A stretch of 32,804 nucleotides of DNA, taken from NCBI GenBank assembly GCA_028288625.1, contig JAQBNI010000027.1, forward strand, positions 1 to 32,804, given 5' to 3'. The stretch's first letter is position 1. Every line of letters begins with the position of its first letter. A model generated the notes under the pieces. That model was not told the origin of the DNA and did no database searches. It saw only the letters and a program-made list of their open reading frames with translations. Shown here piece after piece: positions 7,735-15,585 of the stretch. This DNA is from Bacteroidota bacterium. Its GTDB lineage: Bacteria; Bacteroidota; Bacteroidia; Chitinophagales; JADIYW01. Position numbers and translations under genes: made by a program.

Positions 7735-8622
7735 TTATTTCTGTAAAATGATCTTCACGGATTCGCTCTTGCTCATATCGGAGTTGAGCATAAAAGTCCT
7801 CACATGCTCGTTGTCATCAATAGAAATTGCTGCTGTATTCGGCGGTATGCTGCCCAGATTTTCTGCAAACAGCAACAACACATTATCCTTTTGCTTCAGC
7901 TCCAAATGTATCGTGTACTTTTCTTTTCTCAGGTGAAAATTATTTAGGATCCATGTGTCGTTAAACTTCAACGAAATAATATCTCCATCTTCCTTGTTAT
8001 TATCCCAGACCAGCAGCGTGATCTTTTCGTGTTGCACGGTCCATTCTTTTGAAGAAATCACCTTTCGTTTTGCGACTTCCTTTAATTTATTTTTTTTCTC
8101 CGTGATGATCGAATCCGTTCTTCTTTCCAGCTCTGCAAATGTTGTATCTGTTTTTACAGGGTGTAAAAGCACAGTGGTAAAACATTCGAAATTCGGAATA
8201 TAATTTCCGGCTGTATCGCGGTTCACAAAATCCTGCGTTTTGCGGTACAATGCATTGCGATACAGATCCAGTTCACAAAGATGATCATCTCTTTTCACTA
8301 AAAAATATCCGGTAAAGCAATCGCTGATATGCGGAATAGAAAAAGGAAATTCGCTGACAACGCGAAAGCTATCTAGATACAGGCGGTTCTGATTCTTCAG
8401 CGATAAGTTCAATAAAAATTCACCGATATAATCGCCGCTGAAAACTTTTAAATGCATCGCGTATTCATCTTTCCCGGAAGACTCAATCTCAGCATTTAAA
8501 AAATAATCCTTATTATCTGTATGTCCAATGATTGTTCCTCTCCAGTTACCGGTAAGCGTGTCATTCGCAAAAGAAATGGAGATCAGGAAAAAGAAAGAAA
8601 GGATAGCGGTAATTTTTTTCAT
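7735..8622 (-). CDS. Exported protein of unknown function, translationally coupled to folP
   Basis: This 295-residue protein has a signal peptide (about 1-19, ending SFA). The N-terminal part (LTGNWRGTIIGHTDNKDYF) resembles a small beta-barrel/lipocalin-like start. The last ~100 residues have the pattern ISLKFNDTWILNNF...LLLFAENLGSIPPNTAAISI, a C-terminal beta domain I associate with other Bacteroidota exported proteins but cannot name. Its ATG overlaps the TGA of folP by four bases, so the two are probably coupled, although no functional link is obvious. Confidence 0.8.
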   Translation of the reverse strand: MKKITAILSFFFLISISFANDTLTGNWRGTIIGHTDNKDYFLNAEIESSGKDEYAMHLKVFSGDYIGEFLLNLSLKNQNRLYLDSFRVVSEFPFSIPHISDCFTGYFLVKRDDHLCELDLYRNALYRKTQDFVNRDTAGNYIPNFECFTTVLLHPVKTDTTFAELERRTDSIITEKKNKLKEVAKRKVISSKEWTVQHEKITLLVWDNNKEDGDIISLKFNDTWILNNFHLRKEKYTIHLELKQKDNVLLLFAENLGSIPPNTAAISIDDNEHVRTFMLNSDMSKSESVKIILQK

Positions 8623-9452
8623 ACAATTCTTTCTCCCTCATAAATTTTTATACATTCCATCGCTTCTTTCACATCATGAACACGTAAAATATTTGCACCG
8701 TGATTCAACGCCATTGTATTTGCAACATTTGTAGCATGCAGCGCATCATCGGGCGTGGTTCCTCCTAATTTCTTCAGCATACTTTTCCTGGATAAACCAA
8801 CCAATAAAAGCTTATTGAGCTGTTTAAATATTTCCAGGTGCTCCAGCAAATAAAAATTTTGCTCGATCGTTTTTGAAAAGCCAAAACCCACATCTGTTAT
8901 AACATCTTTTACGCCGGCTTCCGTCGCGACCTTAATTTTTTGGATAAAGTAATCAAGTATATCGACAAGAATATTACCGGCGGATATTTTTTGGTGCATG
9001 GTTTCAAAATTTCCAACGCGGTGCATTAATATTACCGGACAAGAATATTTCGCCGCGATGTTAAACATATTTGCATCTTCTCCCGCAGAAATATCATTGA
9101 TGATCGCAACGCCGTTTTGTATTGCTTCTTCCGCGACACGGCTCCGGAAACTATCGATACTTAAAATAGCATCGGGAAAACTCTGATGAATTCTTTTAAT
9201 GGGATTGATCACACGTTTTAATTCTTCTTCCTCTGAAACGCTTTCTGCGCCGGGTCTTGTAGAAACGCCGCCGATGTCAATAATAGCAGCACCATCATTC
9301 AGCATTTTTTCAACATACAATAACATGGTTCTCTCATCCGTATATTTATCTCCATCATAAAAAGAATCAGGCGTCACATTTAAAATCCCCATCACAACTG
9401 GAGTGCTGATAGTCAGGAGTTTACCATTGCAGTTTAAAGTGAAAATTTTCAT
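8619..9452 (-). CDS. folP: Dihydropteroate synthase
   Basis: The enzyme condenses dihydropterin pyrophosphate with p-aminobenzoate in folate synthesis and is the sulfonamide target. At 277 residues it has normal length. Motifs appear in order: GILNVTPDSFYDG (22-34), IDIGGVSTRPGAE (58-70), SIDSF (98-102), INDISAG (118-124), LMHRVG (142-147), DVGFGFSKT (187-195), GLSRKS (219-224) and RVHDV (257-261). LMHRVG and DVGFGF differ slightly from the more common LMHMxG and DPGxGF forms. A reading 41 codons longer exists, but ATG 9452 gives the proper N-terminus and keeps the divergent promoter region free. It is divergent from the DUF1599 gene and coupled to the exported protein downstream. Confidence 0.95.
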   Translation of the reverse strand: MKIFTLNCNGKLLTISTPVVMGILNVTPDSFYDGDKYTDERTMLLYVEKMLNDGAAIIDIGGVSTRPGAESVSEEEELKRVINPIKRIHQSFPDAILSIDSFRSRVAEEAIQNGVAIINDISAGEDANMFNIAAKYSCPVILMHRVGNFETMHQKISAGNILVDILDYFIQKIKVATEAGVKDVITDVGFGFSKTIEQNFYLLEHLEIFKQLNKLLLVGLSRKSMLKKLGGTTPDDALHATNVANTMALNHGANILRVHDVKEAMECIKIYEGERIV

Positions 9453-9500
9453 AAAAAGATGTGCTGAACCATTTTTCGCAGAAAAAAAGGTAAAGTTATG

Positions 9501-9508
9501 TATTTTTG
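9501..9508 (+). promoter_or_regulatory. Bacteroidota -7 box for the double-DUF1599 gene
   Basis: This reads TATTTTTG, an 8/8 match to TAnnTTTG, and lies 23 bases before the GTG at 9532. It supports that GTG over any start further upstream, which would lie inside or before the promoter. It sits in the ~80-base region shared with the divergent folP gene, where a near-match for the minus strand (TAACTTTA) also occurs. Confidence 0.6.
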
Positions 9509-9531
9509 GCGAGCCAACTAACGCATTTCTT

Positions 9532-10080
9532 GTGAACGAAAAAACTATTACGCAGTACGAACAGGCTTTTGCCAAATGTAAAGATGTATTTGTAAAAAAA
9601 ACAAAGGATTACGGAACCTCGTGGAGAATATTGCGCCCCCGCTCTATTACCGACCAGATCTATATTAAAGCAAAACGGATACGCACGATCGATGAACACG
9701 GAGAGCAAAGGATCGGCGACAGTATAGAATCTGAATTTGTGGGCTGCGTGAATTATGGAATTATTGCAATGGTACAGTTGGAACTCGAAGATAAAAAAGA
9801 GGTTGCTGTTGAGTTGAAAGCGGAAGAAGCGGAATTATTATTTGATGAGCAATGTAACGCGATCAAAAAATTATTCCTGGCGAAAAATCATGATTATGGT
9901 GAAGCGTGGCGGGATATGCGGATCAGTTCTTACACGGATCTTATTCTGTCAAAATTACATCGTATTAAACAAATTGAAGAAAACAAAGGACAAACGATCG
10001 TGTCTGAAGGCATTGATGCTAATTATATGGATATAGTGAATTATGCTATTTTTGCGATCATAAAGCTTAGTGAAGCTTAA
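9532..10080 (+). CDS. Protein with two DUF1599 (Nmad1-type) domains
   Basis: This 182-residue cytosolic protein is made of two copies of the same ~70-residue module (about 13-84 and 108-180). Each copy begins with a helix and the signature DYG-x-x-W-R (KDYGTSWR, HDYGEAWR). Each continues with a helix containing K-RI-x-x-I-(D/E)E and ends in VNYxIxAxxxLE. This is the DUF1599 family, which has been renamed a nucleotide-modification-associated domain from comparative genomics; its biochemistry is not established. The frame is open for 43 codons upstream, but no ATG is available and the promoter box at 9501-9508 points to GTG 9532. The gene is divergent from folP and upstream of the DoxX-like gene. 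Confidence 0.82.
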   Translation: MNEKTITQYEQAFAKCKDVFVKKTKDYGTSWRILRPRSITDQIYIKAKRIRTIDEHGEQRIGDSIESEFVGCVNYGIIAMVQLELEDKKEVAVELKAEEAELLFDEQCNAIKKLFLAKNHDYGEAWRDMRISSYTDLILSKLHRIKQIEENKGQTIVSEGIDANYMDIVNYAIFAIIKLSEA

Positions 10081-10110
10081 TAAAGTGAGAATGAAGTGAA
10101 GGTGAAGTGT

Positions 10111-10143
10111 GTGGTCAGTACGGCTACAAGCCGTCTGTACCAC
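10111..10143. repeat. REP-like bulged stem-loop
   Basis: A hairpin of GTGGT-CAG-t-ACGGC, loop TACAA, GCCGT-CTG-t-ACCAC: 13 base pairs with one bulged T on each side. It is preceded by iterated GAAGTGA-like words (10083-10110). No T-run follows, so it is more like a repetitive extragenic palindrome than an intrinsic terminator. It lies 3' of the DUF1599 gene. Confidence 0.6.
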
Positions 10144-10189
10144 TTTGAAAAGCTAGATGAAAATTTATTAATCAACAAAAATTTATTTT

Positions 10190-11419
10190 ATGGATCTGAT
10201 AACGTTAATAGGGATTTTTTTCGCAAGCGCATTTGTCCTGACGCTCTTAGAAAAATTTGTTTTTAAGATCACCAATCTGCCTGCCAACTTTATTCGAAAC
10301 GTAGTCGGGATCTGGTTCATATTTTCAGGCGTTGTAAAAGCGATCGATCCCACAGGAACCTCGATCAAGATGGAAGAATATTTCGAGATCTTTGAAAAAT
10401 ATATTCCTGCGTTGACCTTCTTATGGAAATTACTGGTAGAACATGCGCTGATCGTTTCTGCGCTGATGATCATCCTTGAAATTTATCTAGGGCTGGCATT
10501 GCTGTTAGGAACATGGAAAAAAGTAACCATATGGTTATTGATATTATTGATCGCCTTCTTCACTTTCTTAACCGGTTTCTCTGCAAAGACAGGAAAAGTA
10601 ACGGACTGCGGCTGCTTCGGAGATTTCCTCAAGCTCGCTCCTATTCAATCTTTTTATAAAGATCTTTTTTTATCGGCGATGATCCTGGTGATCTTTTTCA
10701 GTAAAAGATCTATCCGTGAAATATTTCCGAAAAAAATAAACCGTGCAGTATTACTCATATTAACTCTGGCTGCAATTGGTTTTACTTATTTAAATGTATA
10801 CCACGAGCCGGTGAAGGATTTCAGACCTTACGTCGTTGGCACTTCCATTCCCGATTGTTTAAAGCTACCGCCAAATGCGAAACCGTATAAATATGAGAAC
10901 ACCTTTATCTATAAGAATAAAAAAAGCGGTGAAGTAAAGGAATTTAAAAATACATGGCCCCAGGATCTCGATAACTGGACATTTGTGGATCGCAAGGATG
11001 TGATGATCCAAAAAGGTGATGATCCGAAATGCAAGGATTTTGCTATACGCGATGCAAACGGGAGCGATAATTCTTCTTCGTTCTTTGAAGAAACGGAATA
11101 TGTATTCTTTATTATCGTACCGGAATTGAAAAAAGCAAATGATAAAGGTTTTGAAAAAATGAAAGCGATTGGGGAAGCTGCGGAAAAAGATGGTAAGTAC
11201 GTGTATATTCTCACGGGAAGTGTGATCGCCGACATGCAGGCTTATGAAAAACAGCATGGCTTGCATTTCGAAGTGTACAATTCCGATGCAACACCTTTAA
11301 AAACGATCATGCGGTCTAATCCCGGATTATTGATTTTGAAGAAAGGAATTATTGCAGGCAAATATCATTACCACGATCTGACAACTTATGAAAATTTAAA
11401 AAAAGAAGTATTGAAATAA
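10190..11419 (+). CDS. DoxX/MauE-like membrane protein with soluble C-terminal domain (BT_3928-like)
   Basis: This 409-residue protein has an N-terminal membrane part (about 1-200) with about six hydrophobic segments. It includes FIFSGVVKAIDPTGTSIKMEEYF, and the MauE/DoxX cysteine pair C140-G-C142 in TDCGCFGD. The C-terminal ~200 residues are soluble. They end in NPGLLILKKGIIAGKYHYHDL, which resembles the C-terminal half of a thioredoxin-like fold without a visible CXXC. The combination is typical of a Bacteroidota family often called BT_3928-like. A redox or quinone-linked role in the envelope is inferred only from the MauE resemblance. Confidence 0.85.
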   Translation: MDLITLIGIFFASAFVLTLLEKFVFKITNLPANFIRNVVGIWFIFSGVVKAIDPTGTSIKMEEYFEIFEKYIPALTFLWKLLVEHALIVSALMIILEIYLGLALLLGTWKKVTIWLLILLIAFFTFLTGFSAKTGKVTDCGCFGDFLKLAPIQSFYKDLFLSAMILVIFFSKRSIREIFPKKINRAVLLILTLAAIGFTYLNVYHEPVKDFRPYVVGTSIPDCLKLPPNAKPYKYENTFIYKNKKSGEVKEFKNTWPQDLDNWTFVDRKDVMIQKGDDPKCKDFAIRDANGSDNSSSFFEETEYVFFIIVPELKKANDKGFEKMKAIGEAAEKDGKYVYILTGSVIADMQAYEKQHGLHFEVYNSDATPLKTIMRSNPGLLILKKGIIAGKYHYHDLTTYENLKKEVLK

Positions 11420-11433
11420 GTTTGCAGAAATTC

Positions 11434-11463
11434 TTACGACTCACGACTTACAACTTACGACTC
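11434..11463. repeat. Iterated-word spacer (TTACGACT type)
   Basis: The short spacer before the permease gene is almost entirely built from variants of TTACGACT/CACGACT/TACAACT in the same orientation. It is one member of a class of iterated-word spacers seen across the window. No self-complementary arm is visible here. Confidence 0.55.
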
Positions 11464-11466
11464 TTT

Positions 11467-12528
11467 ATGTACAAATTCATTCTCAATAAATTATTTTACG
11501 GCATACTTGTGCTGCTCGGGGTGATATTTGTGATCTTCGCATTGTTCAACATTTTACCTGTCGATCCGGCACGCTTAACGCTCGGGCAGCGTGCAGATGT
11601 CGAGTCCGTACAAGCCATCAACAAGGAACTCGGTTTGGATAAGCCTAAATATGTACAGTTCGCTTTATACCTCAACGACCTCTCTCCGATTGCTATTCAT
11701 TACAATGATGCGGCAAGCAAGGAAAAATACCGCTACATTAAATTGTTCAATGTAAGTAAGGAAAAAGCATTGGTGATCAAGCCGCCATATCTAAGGCGTT
11801 CCTATCAAACACGTGAAGATGTATTAAGTATTTTAAAAAGAGCATTGCCGCAAACAATTCTCCTTGCATTTGCTGCAATGCTGATCGCAAGTGTTACGGG
11901 AATTTTTTTAGGTGTGATCGCTGCAGTGAAGCAGCACAGCTGGTTTGATAACCTTGCGATGTCGTTTTCCGTTCTAGGAATTTCCGTTCCTTCTTATTTT
12001 TCCGCGATTGTGCTCGGATATTTTTTCGGAATCGTTTTACATAAGTACACAGGACTCGATCAAACAGGCGGATTAACTGTAATAGATGACTACGGCAACG
12101 AAGTGCTCGCATATAAAAATCTGATTTTACCTGCAATCGCATTAGGCACTCGACCAATCGGTATTATTTTTCAATTAACGAGAAGTGCAATGCTCGATGT
12201 GTTGTCGCAGGACTACATCCGTACTGCGCGCGCAAAAGGTCTTTCGTTTGGTAAAATTTTATTTAAACATGCTTTGCGCAATGCGATGAATCCTGTGGTT
12301 ACAACGATCTCCGGCTGGTTTGCATCGCTGCTCGCCGGTGCATTTTTTGTGGAAGTTATTTTTGACATCAAGGGTTTAGGTTACACTGCTGTTGATGCGT
12401 TGCAGAAATTTGACTTTCCTGTTGCAATGGGAACTGTTTTATTTACTGCTTCTGTATTTATCATTATGAATTTCCTGGCAGATATTTTGTACGCGCTGCT
12501 CGATCCGAGGATCAGGATTGGTAAATAA
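11467..12528 (+). CDS. DppB-type ABC transporter permease
   Basis: This 353-residue inner-membrane permease belongs to the dipeptide/oligopeptide/nickel (DppB) class. It has TM1 at about 8-30 (FNILPVDPARLTLG follows) and the cytoplasmic EAA loop RTARAKGLSFGKILFKHALR (252-271). It ends LLDPRIRIGK. Between TM1 and TM2 there is an extra ~45 residues (about 72-115) compared with typical DppB. No DppC, binding protein or ATPase gene lies nearby, so partners must be encoded elsewhere. An earlier TTG at 11422 is in frame but would translate the iterated-word spacer, so ATG 11467 is chosen. Confidence 0.9.
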   Translation: MYKFILNKLFYGILVLLGVIFVIFALFNILPVDPARLTLGQRADVESVQAINKELGLDKPKYVQFALYLNDLSPIAIHYNDAASKEKYRYIKLFNVSKEKALVIKPPYLRRSYQTREDVLSILKRALPQTILLAFAAMLIASVTGIFLGVIAAVKQHSWFDNLAMSFSVLGISVPSYFSAIVLGYFFGIVLHKYTGLDQTGGLTVIDDYGNEVLAYKNLILPAIALGTRPIGIIFQLTRSAMLDVLSQDYIRTARAKGLSFGKILFKHALRNAMNPVVTTISGWFASLLAGAFFVEVIFDIKGLGYTAVDALQKFDFPVAMGTVLFTASVFIIMNFLADILYALLDPRIRIGK

Positions 12529-12530
12529 TG

Positions 12531-12606
12531 GTTAGGTGTAAGTAATAAGGTATAAGTAGTAAGTAATTTATAATTCAACATTCATCATTAAACATTCAAC
12601 ATTGTC
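12531..12606. repeat. Iterated-word spacer, two word types
   Basis: The left half (12536-12566) repeats AGTAA/TAAGTA words. The right half (12573-12603) repeats ATTCAACATT/ATTCATCATT/AAACATTCAACATT words. The two halves are not clearly complementary. No ORF or promoter box was found; the ATG of the shikimate kinase follows immediately. Confidence 0.55.
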
Positions 12607-13110
12607 ATGTTAATCTTCCTCATCGGTTTCATGGGCAGCGGTAAATCATACACTGGCAGGAATCTTGCGCCATTGCTCGGTGTTGAGCATATCGACCTGG
12701 ATCATTATCTTGAACAAAAAGAGAACATGAGCGTGAAGCAGATCTTTGAAAAAAAAGGTGAAGAGCATTTTCGCAAACTGGAAAAAAAATATTTTCATGA
12801 CCTCATTCCGCAGCAACAGCTTGTAATAAGTACGGGCGGCGGAGCGCCATGTTTTTATGACAATATGGAGGTGATGAATGCTAAAGGACTAACGATATAT
12901 TTAAACCGTACCAAAGATTTTGTTATTCAGCATTTACTTCGCGGACAGCACAAGCGCCCTTTAGTTGCCTCGATGACACGTGAACAGCTTGAAAATTATT
13001 ATGATGAATTGCTTGAAAAAAGAAAGCATTTTTATGAAAAAGCAAAGCTGCAAGTCGGAGATGCAGACACGGAAGAAATTTTCAGGATGATAGAGAATGC
13101 AGCGTTCTAA
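12607..13110 (+). CDS. aroK: Shikimate kinase
   Basis: This 167-residue cytosolic enzyme phosphorylates shikimate at the 3-position using ATP, in aromatic amino-acid synthesis. It has the Walker A motif GFMGSGKS (7-14), the shikimate-binding D32 in IDLDHYLE, R56 in EEHFRKLE, the STGGGAPC loop (75-82) and a lid segment with RGQHKRPL. Length is normal. The start is taken at the only ATG, which follows an iterated-word spacer. It stands alone on the plus strand, one base from the convergent SanA-like gene. Confidence 0.95.
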   Translation: MLIFLIGFMGSGKSYTGRNLAPLLGVEHIDLDHYLEQKENMSVKQIFEKKGEEHFRKLEKKYFHDLIPQQQLVISTGGGAPCFYDNMEVMNAKGLTIYLNRTKDFVIQHLLRGQHKRPLVASMTREQLENYYDELLEKRKHFYEKAKLQVGDADTEEIFRMIENAAF

Positions 13111-13111
13111 T

Positions 13112-13768
13112 TCATTTAATAATGATTTTTCTTCCTAAAAGATGCGGCTTCGTATGAAATACATAAAGATCTCCAAACATCAACAGCCGCGCTAACTTTT
13201 CACGGACAACATTATACAAGCCTTCTTTAAAAGTTACGTCCTTTGCATTGTAGCCTACCGCATCCAATCCATAATACTTCGCAATAAATAAAGCACGCTC
13301 ATTGTGAAATTTTTGAGATATGATGGTCACGCTTTTCTGACCGAAAACTTTTTTGCAGCGGATAACGGAATCATGAGTACGGAAACCTGTAAAATCACAT
13401 ACGAGTGCTGAATCCGGTACGCCGAGTGCAATAAACGCTTCGTAAAAATCCTGCAGCTCATTATAACCATGCCAGCCTATATCGCCGCTTATTAAGATCT
13501 TGTCTATCTTTTTCGCTTTCCATAATTCGTAAGCTGCTTCCAGCCTGTATTTCCAAAAGGGATTTATCGTTTTACGGTCGTGTGTGGTCTTGCATGTCCC
13601 CAATAATAAACCTACATGATGGTAAGGAACATCAGAAATATTGTTGTATGTTTTTCCCTCCGCATTTTTTTCTACAGCATACGAGCAATAGAAAATAAAT
13701 GCAATAAATAAAATTATAATGGGAAGATATAACCGCAGAAATAATTTTTTGCTGAAAAGTTTTTTCAT
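13112..13768 (-). CDS. SanA/YdcF-like DUF218 membrane protein
   Basis: This 218-residue protein is anchored by one N-terminal helix (about 10-32). The rest is a DUF218 domain: HHVGLLLGTCKTTHD, a conserved ISGDIGWHGYNE segment, FRTHDSVIRCKKVFG and VTIISQKFHNERALFIAKYYGLDAVGY. E. coli SanA is linked to envelope barrier function and vancomycin sensitivity at high temperature; the biochemical activity of this subgroup is not settled. A near-consensus promoter box TAATTTTA (7/8) ends about five bases before the ATG. The stop is one base from that of aroK. Confidence 0.88.
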   Translation of the reverse strand: MKKLFSKKLFLRLYLPIIILFIAFIFYCSYAVEKNAEGKTYNNISDVPYHHVGLLLGTCKTTHDRKTINPFWKYRLEAAYELWKAKKIDKILISGDIGWHGYNELQDFYEAFIALGVPDSALVCDFTGFRTHDSVIRCKKVFGQKSVTIISQKFHNERALFIAKYYGLDAVGYNAKDVTFKEGLYNVVREKLARLLMFGDLYVFHTKPHLLGRKIIIK

Positions 13769-13780
13769 TAGTATAAAATT

Positions 13781-13812
13781 ACTAAATACTAATTACTAAG
13801 TACTAAATACTA
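13781..13812. repeat. Iterated-word spacer (ACTAAATACTA type)
   Basis: The 11-base word ACTAAATACTA occurs twice with a 21-base period (13781-13791 and 13802-13812), with ATTACTA variants between. The second copy overlaps the TAG stop of the following minus-strand gene. The same nine-base core, ACTAAATAC, reappears at 18232-18240 in another spacer. Confidence 0.6.
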
Positions 13813-14892
13813 TTTTATCTTATAAAAATATTTCAGCTGAAGATCCAGCGGCAGCGATGCATAATTAAAGAAGTTATCCTTATAAGCCACTTTATTTTTT
13901 TCGAGCAGCTGTACCATATTATAGCCTGTTGCGCCCACATACGGGATTGAATCGCTTAACTCCGTATAAAAATTCTTTTCCGATGGATCGCTTTCATTAA
14001 ACACAAAACCCGGTTCATACATCGGATCATTTTTTACAATATATTCCGTAGGTTTTATATTTTTAAAATTCTCTTTCAGCTGCTTCTCCATCATCAGGCA
14101 TGTGCCTTCCAGCTTTTCCCAGAAATTTTCAGGTGTTTCTATCCAGAATTTTTTCTTTTTAAAATATGCGAGATTTCTCTTCGAGCGCAGCCTTAAAAAA
14201 TCGGTGAACAATTTTTTCTCCTCTTCAATGGAGCTTGCTTTTACAGCTCTTTTCAATAATTCATTTTCCCGCTGCAGCGTATCGCGGAATTCCTGATTTT
14301 TTAAATAAATGGTTTGCATACTGTCCATGTCGATCATCTTCTTTTCCTGGTAAAGCCGCAAAACATAAGTAAGTATGGCTTCATTGGAATATTGAAACTG
14401 GTGATACAATTCATGCATTAATGCGATCGACCATTCCTGTGTGCTGTTGATCTTTATTCTTTCCTTTTTTGTAAGTTCCGGCGAACTGCAAAACAATACC
14501 GGCGTCCTGTAATTGATATACCCTTTTGTTTTTGGATCGAATTGAAAAGTAGTTTCCATTACAAACTTTGCACTGTCAAGCGGCATACGCAGTTTCCATA
14601 TATTCCAGTCATAATCATTATAAAGAATACTGTACTTGCTTACTTTATCCTTCATTTCCGGCAATGGGTTGATGAAGTATGAAGCAGAATCAGAAAAATA
14701 AACAATGGTTCCCGGAAAATCATTGGTTGAAAAATTCTTCCAGTATAATTCACCAACATATTTTTTGATCTGGCGGATATATTCAAATCTTTCGGTGATC
14801 AGTTTTTCTTCCTGTGTAGGTTGAAGGATCTGCGCTTTTAAATCAACAGAAATGATCAGCAGAAAAAGATAAGTAAAGAATTTAATTTTCAT
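13810..14892 (-). CDS. Secreted HEXXH-motif protein, possible metallopeptidase
   Basis: This 360-residue protein has a signal peptide (about 1-20, ending LKA-Q). The central motif is MHELYHQ, with H160-E161-x-x-H164 as candidate zinc ligands and catalytic glutamate. A downstream LEGT segment could supply a third glutamate ligand, as in gluzincin peptidases. No known peptidase family was recognised beyond this. The rest is rich in charged helical segments. It lies between the SanA-like gene and the phosphoribosyltransferase on the same strand, separated from each by a spacer of 41-76 bases. Function as a peptidase is inferred from one motif and is not certain. Confidence 0.72.
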   Translation of the reverse strand: MKIKFFTYLFLLIISVDLKAQILQPTQEEKLITERFEYIRQIKKYVGELYWKNFSTNDFPGTIVYFSDSASYFINPLPEMKDKVSKYSILYNDYDWNIWKLRMPLDSAKFVMETTFQFDPKTKGYINYRTPVLFCSSPELTKKERIKINSTQEWSIALMHELYHQFQYSNEAILTYVLRLYQEKKMIDMDSMQTIYLKNQEFRDTLQRENELLKRAVKASSIEEEKKLFTDFLRLRSKRNLAYFKKKKFWIETPENFWEKLEGTCLMMEKQLKENFKNIKPTEYIVKNDPMYEPGFVFNESDPSEKNFYTELSDSIPYVGATGYNMVQLLEKNKVAYKDNFFNYASLPLDLQLKYFYKIK

Positions 14893-14968
14893 AAGACCAT
14901 ATTTTATTGACCGGAAACTGTGTTATAAAATAACTTGTTGCACTGCATAATGTTCAATTTCTGTGCCA

Positions 14969-15487
14969 TTAGAATAAGTAGGCGCCTTCGGGAACTTCAC
15001 CTTTAAATTGCACAATGATATGCTCATTAAGTGTGGTAGCAATGGGAGAACCAACAATATCAGCCTTTATCGGGAATGTCTTATGCGTCCTGTCCACCAG
15101 CACCGCAATAATAATTTTCTTTGGATAAAAAGCTGTGATCGGTTTTAATGCGTAAAATAAAGTCCTTCCCGTGTTGCCAACATCATCTATAACAAGCACC
15201 GTTTTTCCTGTAAGATCAATATCATCTTTTATAATTATCTGTTCTTTGAGCGGTTCTTCTTTATGAATAAATATGGAAGAAAATTGTATCTTCTTGCTCA
15301 TATCGTATTGCAGAATTTTTGCAGCGATAATTTTTGCAAGCGTTATTCCGCCGCCGGGTTCAATTCCGAGGATCACGAGCTCATCATTTCCATAAGTCAT
15401 CTCCAATGCCTGGAAAGCCATCCTGTCCAGCTTGAGTTCAATTTTTGAAGCATCGAGAATGGTATGTGCTGTTGCAGGAATCGTCAT
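14969..15487 (-). CDS. PyrR-like phosphoribosyltransferase
   Basis: This 172-residue type I phosphoribosyltransferase has the PRPP-binding loop VLVIDDVGNTGRTL (97-110). After it comes AVLVDRTHKTFPIKADIVG, which closely follows the PyrR pattern LVDRGHRELPIRADYVG. PyrR proteins are uracil phosphoribosyltransferases that, in Gram-positive bacteria, also regulate pyr mRNA. No pyr genes are nearby here, so the regulatory role is not supported. GTG 15490 directly precedes ATG 15487; the ATG is preferred. A near-consensus box TAATTTTA (7/8, 15494-15501) ends six bases upstream of it. Confidence 0.85.
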   Translation of the reverse strand: MTIPATAHTILDASKIELKLDRMAFQALEMTYGNDELVILGIEPGGGITLAKIIAAKILQYDMSKKIQFSSIFIHKEEPLKEQIIIKDDIDLTGKTVLVIDDVGNTGRTLFYALKPITAFYPKKIIIAVLVDRTHKTFPIKADIVGSPIATTLNEHIIVQFKGEVPEGAYLF

Positions 15488-15585
15488 CACTTTTAAAATT
15501 AGATTATCTTTAAATAAATTGTATTTTTCTTATCAGAAATTAAAAATAAGTAGATATTGGTGTATTTTCGCAATAATTCTAAATA

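Noticed and set aside
9403-9531. 43-codon upstream extension of the DUF1599 protein
   Set aside because: It overlaps folP antisense and spans the promoter box at 9501-9508. The two domain copies start after GTG 9532.
9453-9575. 41-codon N-terminal extension of dihydropteroate synthase
   Set aside because: It would cover the divergent promoter and has no family similarity. ATG 9452 gives the standard length.
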